Part shown: piece by piece, positions 23,684 through 32,425 of the stretch
How the letters are laid out: each line of letters starts with the position of its first letter
How positions within the stretch are numbered: the stretch's first letter is position 1
Assembly: GCA_013286425.1 (NCBI GenBank)
Contig: JABDFS010000027.1
Coordinates: forward strand, 1 to 37,236
DNA from: Bacteroidota bacterium
Lineage (GTDB): Bacteria > Bacteroidota > Bacteroidia > Chitinophagales > Chitinophagaceae
Length of the DNA stretch: 37,236 nucleotides
Reading direction: 5' to 3'
Program-made: the position numbers and the translations under genes
The notes under the pieces: generated by a model
Seen by the model: only the letters and a program-made list of their open reading frames with translations
What the model was told of the DNA's origin: nothing
Databases searched by the model: none

Positions 23684-25234
23684 ATGCGAAGCATTTTAAA
23701 AATTGCATTCCTTTTTGCCGTTATGTTTTCAAAGCAAAATTTGTTTGCACAAAAAATAGCATCATCAAAACCAAACATCGTTTATATATATGCTGATGAT
23801 TTAGGTTATGGCGATGTAAGTTGTTATGGTGCAACAAAAATCACCACACCCAATATTGATATGCTTGCATCAAAAGGCATTCGCTTTACCAATGCACACT
23901 CCTCCTCTGCTACGTGCACGCCTTCAAGATATTCGTTCATTACAGGCCAATATGCATGGCGCAGGGATGACACTAAAATTGCGCCGGGTAATGCCTCACT
24001 CATCATCGATACAAATATGCTTACACTGCCTGCCATGTTGCAGCAGCAAGGCTATACAACAGGCGCTGTTGGTAAATGGCATTTGGGTTTAGGGCCTGCA
24101 TTAACAGGGCCGGACTGGAATCATGAAGTAAAGCCCGGGCCGAATGAAGTCGGGTTTAATTATTCGTTCATCATTCCTGCAACCGGCGACAGAACACCAT
24201 GTGTTTTTGTTGAAGATCATCATGTAGTAAATCTTGATCCGAGAGATCCGATCTATGTGAGTTATGACAGTATAGTGGGTAATGATCCAACAGGAAGAGA
24301 TCATCCTGAATTATTGAAGTTAAAAGCCTCACATGGGCATGATCAAACAATAGTAAATGGCATTGGCCGTATTGGCTATATGAGCGGCGGCAACAGTGCA
24401 AGATGGATTGATGAAAACATTGCAGACACGCTTACATCAAAAGCAAAACAGTTCATTGTAAAAAATAAAACGCATCCTTTCTTTTTGTATTTCGCAACGC
24501 ATGATATTCATGTGCCGCGTGTGCCTGCTGCACGTTTTGTGAACAGCAGTAACCTGGGTGTGCGCGGCGATGTAATTAAAGAACTCGACTGGAGTGTTGG
24601 TGCCATTTATCATACACTCGATAGTTTGCATTTGCTCAGTAACACTATCATAATTTTCAGTAGTGATAACGGGCCTGTTGTGGATGATGGTTATAAAGAT
24701 GGCTCGGTTGAACACCTGGATGGACACAAACCTGCAGGGCCTTTGCGTGGTGGTAAATACAGTGCGTATGATGGCGGCACACGCATTCCTTTCATTATTG
24801 ATTGGCCAAATAATCACACTGCGTCAACTTCTGATGCATTGGTTTGTCAGCTTGATTTGTTTGCATCACTCGCAAAATATTTTAATGCAACGCTGCCTGC
24901 AAATGCAGCGCCTGACAGTGAAGATTTGCTGAGTGCTTTGGAAGGAAAATCAACACAAGGCAGAGCCTACCTTGTTGAACAAGGCGGCGCGTTGTCTGTT
25001 ACAAAAGATGACTGGAAGTATATTGAACCGCATAAAGGCCCGAAAAGAAATTTAACCGGCAATGAATTAGGCAACGATAGTTTGCCGCAGTTGTATTACC
25101 TGAAAGATGATATTGGCGAAAAGAATGATCTTTCAAAACAATATCCTGATAAGCTAAAAGAGCTGGCGGCATTATTAAAAGAGATAGAAGATAAAGGCGG
25201 CGTTGGCACACATATAAAATTGAACAATGATTAA
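23684..25234 (+). CDS. secreted sulfatase (family S1), second copy
   Basis: Exported sulfatase of 516 residues with signal peptide MRSILKIAFLFAVMFSKQNLFAQ. Metal-binding IVYIYADDLGYGDVSCYG is followed by the formylglycine motif CTPSR (Cys78) and ITGQYAWR. Other blocks: GAVGKWHLGLGP, KTHPFFLYFATHDIHVPR, IIFSSDNGPVVDDGYKDG, GPLRGGKYSAYDGGTRIPF and the C-terminal LYYLKDDIGEKNDL. It is distinct from the other two sulfatases in the variable middle region, so probably differs in substrate. Its last 8 bp overlap the start of the alpha-galactosidase gene, indicating translational coupling and a shared glycan target, perhaps a sulfated galactose-containing polymer (inference). Confidence 0.94.
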   Translation: MRSILKIAFLFAVMFSKQNLFAQKIASSKPNIVYIYADDLGYGDVSCYGATKITTPNIDMLASKGIRFTNAHSSSATCTPSRYSFITGQYAWRRDDTKIAPGNASLIIDTNMLTLPAMLQQQGYTTGAVGKWHLGLGPALTGPDWNHEVKPGPNEVGFNYSFIIPATGDRTPCVFVEDHHVVNLDPRDPIYVSYDSIVGNDPTGRDHPELLKLKASHGHDQTIVNGIGRIGYMSGGNSARWIDENIADTLTSKAKQFIVKNKTHPFFLYFATHDIHVPRVPAARFVNSSNLGVRGDVIKELDWSVGAIYHTLDSLHLLSNTIIIFSSDNGPVVDDGYKDGSVEHLDGHKPAGPLRGGKYSAYDGGTRIPFIIDWPNNHTASTSDALVCQLDLFASLAKYFNATLPANAAPDSEDLLSALEGKSTQGRAYLVEQGGALSVTKDDWKYIEPHKGPKRNLTGNELGNDSLPQLYYLKDDIGEKNDLSKQYPDKLKELAALLKEIEDKGGVGTHIKLNND

Positions 25235-26579
25235 GCTACTGTTATTCGTTGCGATTTTTTCATGCTGTAATTTTCAGGAAAACTTTGCGCAGGTGATAAA
25301 AACACAAACACCACCGATGGGCTGGAACAGTTGGGATTGTTATGGAAAATATCCGACAGAAAAAAATATACTCAGCAATCTCAACGTGATGAAACAAAAG
25401 CTGAAGCCTTCCGGTTATACTTATCTTGTTATTGATGCGGGCTGGGATATTGAAAAAGATTCGGCCAATAATTTATCAGGCGTAAGCATTGATGATTATG
25501 GAAGATATATTCCGTTCAAAAGAGATTTTCCGCATGGTTTAAAATACATAGCAGACAAAGCGCATGCTGCAGGTTTATTGTTTGGCATCCATACTATGCG
25601 CGGCATTCCGCGCGAAGCGTATAATGAAAATCTCCCTGTGTATGGAACAAACTATCATGCGCGCGATATTGCCGATACAACATCGCTTTGCAAATGGAAT
25701 CATGATAATTATGGCATTGACATGAACAAACCCGGTGCGCAGGAATACTACGATTCATACATAAGCCTGCTGGCAAGCTGGGGTGTTGATTATATTAAAA
25801 CAGACGACATCACAGCTCATCCGCCGGAAATTAATGCGGTGGAAAATGCAATCGCTAAAACAGGAAGAAAGATCGTATTAAGCCTCTCACCCGGCGGCGA
25901 CAGCAAAACAGAGTTTATTGATGATTATAAAACCGCAACGTTGTTAAGAATAACCGGTGATGTTTGGGATAATGAAAAAAGCATTGATAAAGTTTTTGAT
26001 GCATGGAAGAATTGGAACGCTTATGCAAATGAAGGTTTATGGCTGGATATGGATATGATTCCGTTCGGGCATATCTGCCTGAACAATCATGTTTCAGATT
26101 ATTTGCATACCGACAGCAGCGAAGGTAATAAAGGAAGCAAAGGAAAAGAGCGCATGTGTTCCTTTACAAAGAATGAGAAATATACATTCATTACACAACG
26201 TGCATTGGGCGCTTCGCCTTTGTTTATGGGCGGAGAATTATCTACTACTGATACTTTTTCTTTTCAATTGCTTACCAATAAACAAATGCTTGCCTGCAAT
26301 CAAAATGGAATAACAGGCAGGTTGGTTTATGACGATGACAGTATTGAAATATGGAAAACGGTCAATAAAACTGATTCATCAAAAGGCTGGATCGGTATAT
26401 TCAACAGAAGTAGTGCCGGTAAACAAACTTCTTTCACGCTTCAGCAATTGCAACTTTCTCCCTGCAGTTTATTTGATATCTGGAATGTTGTTTCTCTCGG
26501 AAAAATAAGCAGTGTAATTAATGTAACAGTGCCGCAGAAAGATGTTTTGTTTTATAAGTATGATGAAAATGTAAAGTGA
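25227..26579 (+). CDS. GH27 alpha-galactosidase, secreted
   Basis: Exported glycosidase of 450 residues with signal peptide MIKLLLFVAIFSCCNFQENFAQ. The GH27 opening TPPMGWNSWDCYGKYPTE is textbook, followed by YLVIDAGWDIEKD, FGIHTMRGIPREAYN, and the strand-4 motif WGVDYIKTDD with probable nucleophile Asp193. The acid/base candidate is Asp245 in RITGDVWDN. Later come WLDMDMIPFGHI and the C-terminal antiparallel beta domain. It would release alpha-linked galactose (or N-acetylgalactosamine, arabinopyranose in some members). The ATG lies inside the end of the sulfatase gene (overlap ATGATTAA), so the pair is coupled. Confidence 0.93.
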   Translation: MIKLLLFVAIFSCCNFQENFAQVIKTQTPPMGWNSWDCYGKYPTEKNILSNLNVMKQKLKPSGYTYLVIDAGWDIEKDSANNLSGVSIDDYGRYIPFKRDFPHGLKYIADKAHAAGLLFGIHTMRGIPREAYNENLPVYGTNYHARDIADTTSLCKWNHDNYGIDMNKPGAQEYYDSYISLLASWGVDYIKTDDITAHPPEINAVENAIAKTGRKIVLSLSPGGDSKTEFIDDYKTATLLRITGDVWDNEKSIDKVFDAWKNWNAYANEGLWLDMDMIPFGHICLNNHVSDYLHTDSSEGNKGSKGKERMCSFTKNEKYTFITQRALGASPLFMGGELSTTDTFSFQLLTNKQMLACNQNGITGRLVYDDDSIEIWKTVNKTDSSKGWIGIFNRSSAGKQTSFTLQQLQLSPCSLFDIWNVVSLGKISSVINVTVPQKDVLFYKYDENVK

Positions 26580-26607
26580 AATTGAATATTATATCTTTTG
26601 CATCACA

Positions 26608-26700
26608 CTCTGCGCAACTCCGTGCAAACACTCCCAAAACTCCGTGGTAAAATTTTAAAACCACAGAGGTACGCTGAGTTATACACAGAGTTTCACTGAG
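26608..26700. repeat. CACAGAG-type palindromic intergenic repeat
   Basis: AACTCCGTGGT (26638-26648) and ACCACAGAGGT (26660-26670) face each other across an A/T core. CACAGAGTTTCACTGAG at 26684-26700 is the inverted partner of 21469-21485 (16 of 17). The 215-bp gap holds no gene. Confidence 0.6.
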
Positions 26701-26794
26701 AATATTTCTACATAATTAAACCAAAAAAAATATTTTCTCTTTACTACAACGTTTTGTTAAACGCTGCTGTCAACTTGTTTCTAATCTAACGTGT

Positions 26795-28066
26795 ATGAAA
26801 AAGAATTCAATTCTGATACTGACGATCTCTGCATTAACTGCATACGTTTTTTTCCTGCTGCCCGGTTGTTCAAAAGATGGCACCAAAACACAAACTCAAA
26901 GATATACGTATACTATTTACAGTAATCCTGTGTATAAAAGCAGGAGTGCTGTGCTTGCTTCCATTAACGGCGACGCAAACACAGCAATTCAACAGGCAGG
27001 CAAGTTGTATATAAAAGACAACTTTATTTATGTGAATGAAGTAAACAAAGGCATTCACATCATTAATAATTCAAATCCATCTAAACCTGTGCAGGTTGCT
27101 TTTTTATCTATTCCGGGCAATCTTGATATTGCTATCAAAGGCAATATTTTGTATGCCGATATGTACGATGAATTACTTGCACTTGATATAACCGATCCGC
27201 ATCATGCCATATTAACCAACTCTATAAAAAACTTTTTTACTGACCGTGCGTTTATCGGTAATTATATAGCCAATGATAGTAACCAGGTAGTTGTAGACTG
27301 GAATCAAAAAGACACAACCGTTGAATGGACCACTACAATTGATCCGGGTGGTTGTAATGGCTGCTTTTTTGAAACATTGAACAGCAGTGCTGCCCCTTCA
27401 GCTAAATCTACCGGCACTGCAGGCTCAATGGCAGGTATGGTTTTAATGAATAATTATTTATATGCTATAAATGAAATGCACAGCCTTGGTATTGTGGATG
27501 TAAGCAATGCTTCCAACCCTAAACTTGATTCATCATTTTTTGCAGGCTATGACCTTGAAACAATTTATCCTTTTGAAGACAAATTATTTCTTGGCTCGAT
27601 GGAAGGTGTGTTTATGTATGATGTGAGCGATCCTGCACATCCTGTTTCAGCCGGGCAGTTTACACATGGTACAGCATGCGATCCGGTTATTGCAGATGCC
27701 AGTTACGCTTATGTTACTTTGCATTCAGGAAGTTACTGTGGCGGTGATGCAAATGAATTGGATGTTGTTGATATTTCAAATATCTCTAATAGCCAGCTTT
27801 TAAGATCTTATAAACTTCAAAGCCCGAAAGGATTATCAAAAGATGGTACACTGCTTTTTGTTTGTGATTCAACCAATGTGAAAGTGTTTAATGCAGCTAA
27901 TCCTTCAGCATTAGTATTAATGCAAAGCATTGCAAGTAAAAGTCCTTATGATGTTATTTCAGGTAATAAAAAATTAATAGTGGTTACTGCTGATGGTTTG
28001 TATCAATACGATTACAGCAACATAAATGCAATTAAGCTTTTAAGTTTTATTGCTGCCAAAAGGTGA
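26795..28066 (+). CDS. LVIVD-repeat lipoprotein (beta-propeller)
   Basis: A 423-residue predicted outer-surface or periplasmic lipoprotein. The N-terminus MKKNSILILTISALTAYVFF ends with a lipobox LLPGC at about residue 25. The body consists of repeated strands of the LVIVD type: IYVNEVNKGIHIINNSNPSKP, ILYADMYDELLALDITDPHH, YLYAINEMHSLGIVDVSNAS, LFLGSMEGVFMYDVSDPAHP, YVTLHSG..LDVVDISNISN and LFVCDSTNVKVFNAANPS, making about six or seven blades. There are no catalytic residues. Such proteins are common at the Bacteroidota cell surface but their role is not established. A bidirectional terminator follows. Confidence 0.88.
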   Translation: MKKNSILILTISALTAYVFFLLPGCSKDGTKTQTQRYTYTIYSNPVYKSRSAVLASINGDANTAIQQAGKLYIKDNFIYVNEVNKGIHIINNSNPSKPVQVAFLSIPGNLDIAIKGNILYADMYDELLALDITDPHHAILTNSIKNFFTDRAFIGNYIANDSNQVVVDWNQKDTTVEWTTTIDPGGCNGCFFETLNSSAAPSAKSTGTAGSMAGMVLMNNYLYAINEMHSLGIVDVSNASNPKLDSSFFAGYDLETIYPFEDKLFLGSMEGVFMYDVSDPAHPVSAGQFTHGTACDPVIADASYAYVTLHSGSYCGGDANELDVVDISNISNSQLLRSYKLQSPKGLSKDGTLLFVCDSTNVKVFNAANPSALVLMQSIASKSPYDVISGNKKLIVVTADGLYQYDYSNINAIKLLSFIAAKR

Positions 28067-28087
28067 TTATGACCTGATGAGAAACAC

Positions 28088-28117
28088 AAAGGCTCCTGTA
28101 ACGGAGCCTTTAATTTT
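28088..28117. terminator. bidirectional rho-independent terminator
   Basis: AAAGGCTCC (28088-28096), loop TGTAAC, GGAGCCTTT (28103-28111), a perfect 9-bp stem with A and T tracts on both sides. It lies between convergent genes ending at 28066 and 28146. Confidence 0.85.
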
Positions 28118-28145
28118 TACAATATAAATTAGTTGAACTTCAATC

Positions 28146-29771
28146 TTAATTCTGCTCCAGCATATTCAACAATCTGCCATCTCTTTGATAAATATCATTA
28201 CGAAAATCTACCTGTCCATCTGCACCAACAAAGGCTGTAAAATAACCTATATAAACAGGAATGGTGCGCTTTAATGTAACATACTGCTCTTTGCCTGCAT
28301 GCATGGCGGCATCAATTTTTTGAGGTGTCCATTCAGGATATTGCCTTAATACTCTTATGGCAAGATCTTTTGGTTGCGCTACCCGTATACATCCATGGCT
28401 GAATGCACGGTTGCTTTCAGAAAATAAAGATTTGGATGGTGTATCATGCAGGTAAATATTGTTTGAATTAGGAAAGAGAAATTTTACAAGTCCCAACGAA
28501 TTTCTTGGGCCAGGCTTTTGTCGAACTCTTCCTCCGTTCCATTCCATATTATGTGCAGCAAGATAATTTTTGTTACGCGCCATACCAGGCTTTACTTCCT
28601 TATTTATAATGCTTGTTGGTACATTCCAGTAAGGACTGAAAACAACATACTTCATATCGCCGTTGAAAATCACTGTCTTTGTCATTGGTTTGCCTACAAC
28701 AACATTACAACGCCACGCCGCCTGTCCGTTCTCATAATATACCAACATGTATTCAGGAATATTAACCAGGATAAATTCTTTTGCTGCGGTTGTATCCTGT
28801 TGTATCCATCGCAAACGTTCCATATTCACCATTATCTGTTCCGCGCGTTTTTTTGCAGGAACATTTATAGCATTTATAAATGCATTGGTAATGGTTGAAT
28901 CAATCTTTAAACCATAACGGTCTTTCACTTTATAAATACTGCCTGCAAGATTTGCATCAAACACTGATGAAGAATCTGCGGCTGTTATATCACCTAATTG
29001 CACCAATCGTTTTCGCACAGCAATAACAACATCAGATGAATTTCCCGGTTTTAATACAGCAGAGCCTTTCAGTGAAGGCACAACAACTTCATTGCCGTTC
29101 TTATCAATTTCCCTGTATTGCGCAAGCGCTTTTTTCAATCCCTGGTATTGAGGTTTTACAACTTCTCCACCCGGTTCACTAATTGAACCATTCTTTAAAT
29201 TATCATCCAGCAATGCTGCATAAGAAAGTTTTTTTCGCGGCAAATACCAGTTTATAGATTCTGCTTTACTGTTAAGCTCACCTGCCCAGACTTTCTTTGC
29301 ATAATAAAAATATTCGCCTGTTAACATTAATTCAGTGTTTACATCAGGCGCATTCATGTTGGATGAATCAACAGGATTGTGAAACAAAACATCCAGTGTG
29401 TCTTTATAAGGAATATCAGATGAAACGCCTTCTTCTTCAATGTTGGAAAGGCCTGAAATAAGTGCGCTTGAAGATTCAATCAACCCTTTGTTATCATACC
29501 ATACATAATTGTAATTATTGGCGCGATAAAAAGTATCAAAGTCTTTACTGAATTGCTTAAAGAGTGGTTTATCAGCAAGAAATTTCTGAATATATGTGCT
29601 GTCGAATTTTATTCCTGACTGTGCGTTGAAGTTGCCCGGCGCCATCGCCTGCTGAACTGTTTTATGAATTGAAGTATCTGCAGTTTGAGAATTGCCATTG
29701 AATGAATTGCACGATAAAAAAAATATTGTGCTTACAACAATATAGATTAAAGCAAATTTTGGTGTCTTCAT
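28146..29771 (-). CDS. L,D-transpeptidase (YcbB/LdtD-like, YkuD domain), lipoprotein
   Basis: Cell-wall enzyme of 541 residues forming or exchanging 3-3 peptidoglycan cross-links in the periplasm. ATG 29771 is chosen since it starts the lipoprotein signal MKTPKFALIYIVVSTIFFLSC; the upstream TTG is unsupported. The layout matches the large YcbB type: a scaffold segment (ANNYNYVWYDNKGLIES), a peptidoglycan-binding-like stretch (VIAVRKRLVQLGD), the YkuD domain from about 345 (EFILVNIPEYMLVYYENG, VVVGKPMTKT) and the active site RAFSHGCIRVAQP with Cys461 and His459. It is convergent with the LVIVD gene and co-oriented with the hydrolase upstream. Confidence 0.92.
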   Translation of the reverse strand: MKTPKFALIYIVVSTIFFLSCNSFNGNSQTADTSIHKTVQQAMAPGNFNAQSGIKFDSTYIQKFLADKPLFKQFSKDFDTFYRANNYNYVWYDNKGLIESSSALISGLSNIEEEGVSSDIPYKDTLDVLFHNPVDSSNMNAPDVNTELMLTGEYFYYAKKVWAGELNSKAESINWYLPRKKLSYAALLDDNLKNGSISEPGGEVVKPQYQGLKKALAQYREIDKNGNEVVVPSLKGSAVLKPGNSSDVVIAVRKRLVQLGDITAADSSSVFDANLAGSIYKVKDRYGLKIDSTITNAFINAINVPAKKRAEQIMVNMERLRWIQQDTTAAKEFILVNIPEYMLVYYENGQAAWRCNVVVGKPMTKTVIFNGDMKYVVFSPYWNVPTSIINKEVKPGMARNKNYLAAHNMEWNGGRVRQKPGPRNSLGLVKFLFPNSNNIYLHDTPSKSLFSESNRAFSHGCIRVAQPKDLAIRVLRQYPEWTPQKIDAAMHAGKEQYVTLKRTIPVYIGYFTAFVGADGQVDFRNDIYQRDGRLLNMLEQN

Positions 29772-29862
29772 TTTCTTTTGTTTGAAGCGAAGCAATAAAA
29801 ATACATGTTACACGTAAGGCGGATCAAAAAAATTTCAATTAAATTTTATCAATTGAAAACGG

Positions 29863-30633
29863 TCAGCCGTTTAAAAATTCTTTTATCAGCATAGCAGTTA
29901 TTTGTGGTAACACACTGCCGGGCTTTGTGGTGCCTTCTTCACCAATGCATTGGCCATGTGTTCCGGGTAATATTACCAAACTGCTGTTGGGAATAAGTCT
30001 TGAAATTTCTAAAGCATGTTCGTTCGTCATTACATCTTTATCTCCATTTATTATCAATGCCGGTGATTGTATAGATTGTATATCGTTTTCATTCCAGTCT
30101 TTAAAATCAATCATTCTTTGTTTGTCTTTGCTGAACATCGTAAACAATGCGTTTGTATCAGGATTGATTTTCAGAAAAGCATCTTTCAAAGATTGCGGCA
30201 TATTATCCAACGTTGCATATTCCATTCCTTCAAAAAATCCCTTGATAAAACCATCGCGTTTAAATGCGCCTGCAATAACAATTATTTTATCAACTATCTC
30301 AGGATGGCGAATTGCAATTTGCATGGCAGTGCTTCCGCCATTACTGAAGCCAAGAACGTTTGCCTTTGAAATATTAAGTTGCTGCAATAACGCAGCCACA
30401 TCATCTGCATCCTGTACAAAACTTTCAGGTGCATCTCTGTCGCTCGTGTGCCCATGCGCCTGTAATTCCACAGCAATAACTTTATATTCTTCAGCAAGCA
30501 TTGGAAGTAATACACCGAATGAAGTGGTAATAGTAGAACCGCCACCATGTATCAACACCAATGGTTTGCCTTCGCCATGAATTTCGTAATACAGGTGAAT
30601 GCCATTTACCTGCGCATAGTTTGTTACCGACAT
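29863..30633 (-). CDS. cytoplasmic alpha/beta-hydrolase
   Basis: A 256-residue alpha/beta-hydrolase-fold protein without signal peptide. Oxyanion region VLIHGGGST, then VIAVELQAHGHTSDR, nucleophile elbow LGFSNGGS with Ser97, acid in INGDKDV and the terminal His in LPGTHGQ complete the triad. The family includes esterases, lipases and haloperoxidase-like proteins; the substrate cannot be read from the sequence. It stands 91 bp upstream of the L,D-transpeptidase on the same strand and is divergent from the third sulfatase, with 88 bp between the starts. Confidence 0.88.
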   Translation of the reverse strand: MSVTNYAQVNGIHLYYEIHGEGKPLVLIHGGGSTITTSFGVLLPMLAEEYKVIAVELQAHGHTSDRDAPESFVQDADDVAALLQQLNISKANVLGFSNGGSTAMQIAIRHPEIVDKIIVIAGAFKRDGFIKGFFEGMEYATLDNMPQSLKDAFLKINPDTNALFTMFSKDKQRMIDFKDWNENDIQSIQSPALIINGDKDVMTNEHALEISRLIPNSSLVILPGTHGQCIGEEGTTKPGSVLPQITAMLIKEFLNG

Positions 30634-30721
30634 AATGCCCGTTATATTTTATAATGAATTAAAGTTAGCAGATAATAAACAGGATTGAGTATTAACTTAG
30701 TTAAAGAATTACACACAAAGA

Positions 30722-32276
30722 ATGTGTTTTGTTTTTAAAAATAAAGCCACCATTCAGTTTGCATTTGCAGTAATAATGTGTACTGCGTTTATGCATGTTC
30801 AGGCAATTGCGCAGGTAAAGAAGCCCAATGTTATTTTAATAGTTGCTGATGATCTTGGCTACAGTGACCTTGCTTCATACGGAAATAAATTAATTCAAAC
30901 ACCTAACATAGATGCATTGGGCACTGATGGTTTTCGCTTTACAGAAGGTTATGTAACCGCACCTATCTGCGGGCCTTCAAGAGAAGCGATATTAACAGGC
31001 CGTTACCAGCAGCGGTTTGGTGTTGAATTCATGCCTTATGATCATATTGATCCGCGTACGATGTCAAACCTTCGATCAAATTATACATCACTAAAAAAAA
31101 CAACACCAGGTTTAAAAATGTTGAAGCCAAATTTTTTTGTTGACAGAAAAGATTTCAAGGATGGCATTCCTGAAAATGAAATAACCATCGCTGAGTTATT
31201 AAAGAAGAATGGTTACATAACAGGGCTTGTTGGAAAATGGAATTTAGGCAATGGTGATGGCTATCATCCGAGCCAATCGGGTTATGATTACAGCTATTAT
31301 TTTGAAGGCGCTTTAACGCGTTATGTTGATGACCCTGTTGATACAACACGGTACATCAACCAACATTTGCCCTGGTCTTTTTCAGAGCCGGTGGCATGGG
31401 CTCCGCGTTATGGTTCAACAGAAATACGCGAAGGTGATTCTGTTGTAAAAGACACAGGTTATCTTACTTTTTCATTCGCATCAAAGGCAATTGATTTTAT
31501 TGACAGAAATAAAAGCAGCCCTTTTTTTCTTACACTAACTTTCAATGCACCACATGATCCTTTCCAGGTTCCGAAGGAATATTTTGACCGAATACATTCA
31601 GTAAACGATACTTTACACCGTGTGTATTTCGGAATGATTGAAGCATTAGATGATGCTGTTGGTGCAGTAATAAAAAAGGTAAAAGATGCAGGGCTTGAAG
31701 ATAACACCGTTATTATTTTTTTAAGCGATAACGGCGGCGCTACTTATACACGCGCAACCACAAATGCACCTTTGCGCGGCGGCAAGTGCACACATTTTGA
31801 TGGAGGTTTGTTGGTACCATTTTTCATTAAATATCCCGGTGTATTAAAAGCCAATACAATTTATAATGAGCCGGTAAGTTCACTCGATATATTTTCAACC
31901 ATTGCCGCTGTTACCAATACAACTTTACCGGATGATCGTGTGTATGATGGTGTGAATTTGATTCCTTATTTAACCGGCAAAAAAGACAGTTTGCCGCACA
32001 ATGTTTTTTATTGGCGCAATGGATATTCGCAGGCAATACGTAACGGCGATTGGAAATTATACATCGACAAAAAAAGTAACCTGTTGTATTTGTTTAATGT
32101 GGTAAATGATTTAGGCGAACACCATGATCTTTCAAAACAATATCCTGAAAAAAGTAAATGAATTACAGAAGCAGTTAGAACAATGGGAGAAAACACAATT
32201 CATAAAACCACGATGGAAAAGCGGCGCCAATGTTTTGATTGATGTTGATGGAGAAATGATATGGTTTCCTACATGA
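30722..32276 (+). CDS. secreted sulfatase (family S1), third copy, frameshift near the 3' end
   Basis: Exported sulfatase with a signal segment IQFAFAVIMCTAFMHVQAIAQ. Metal site VILIVADDLGYSDL; formylglycine motif CGPSR with Cys83; LVGKWNLGNG, PFFLTLTFNAPHDPF, IIFLSDNGGATYTRATTNAP, LRGGKCTHFDGGLLVPFFIKYPG and the C-terminal NGDWKLYIDKKSNLLYLFNV. The frame stops at 32161 after QYPEKSK. Deleting one A from the A6 run 32148-32153 continues it as YPEKVNELQKQLEQWEKT to 32276 and restores the expected sulfatase tail (517 residues). The catalytic core is intact either way. It faces the alpha/beta-hydrolase gene divergently and is followed by a dispersed repeat. Confidence 0.9.
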
Positions 32277-32309
32277 TCTAATATGAATTGAACTAAATAA
32301 TTAGAGAGT

Positions 32310-32390
32310 CGTCATTTCGACGTTAGGAGAAATCTCTTATCATTCGAACTGCAAAAAATTCGTGAGACCTCTCCTTATGTCGAGGTGACG
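32310..32390. repeat. dispersed palindromic repeat, TCTCCTTAC family, copy 3
   Basis: The left arm 32310-32336 (CGTCATTTCGACGTTAGGAG...) and right arm 32364-32390 (...CTCCTTATGTCGAGGTGACG) are inverted over 27 bp with seven mismatches, around a 27-bp centre. Related ends occur at 20969-20990 and 23581-23602. It fills the gap between the convergent sulfatase and permease genes. Confidence 0.8.
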
Positions 32391-32425
32391 GTTCAATTTT
32401 TTATCTTTTGTATTAATCAGGAATT

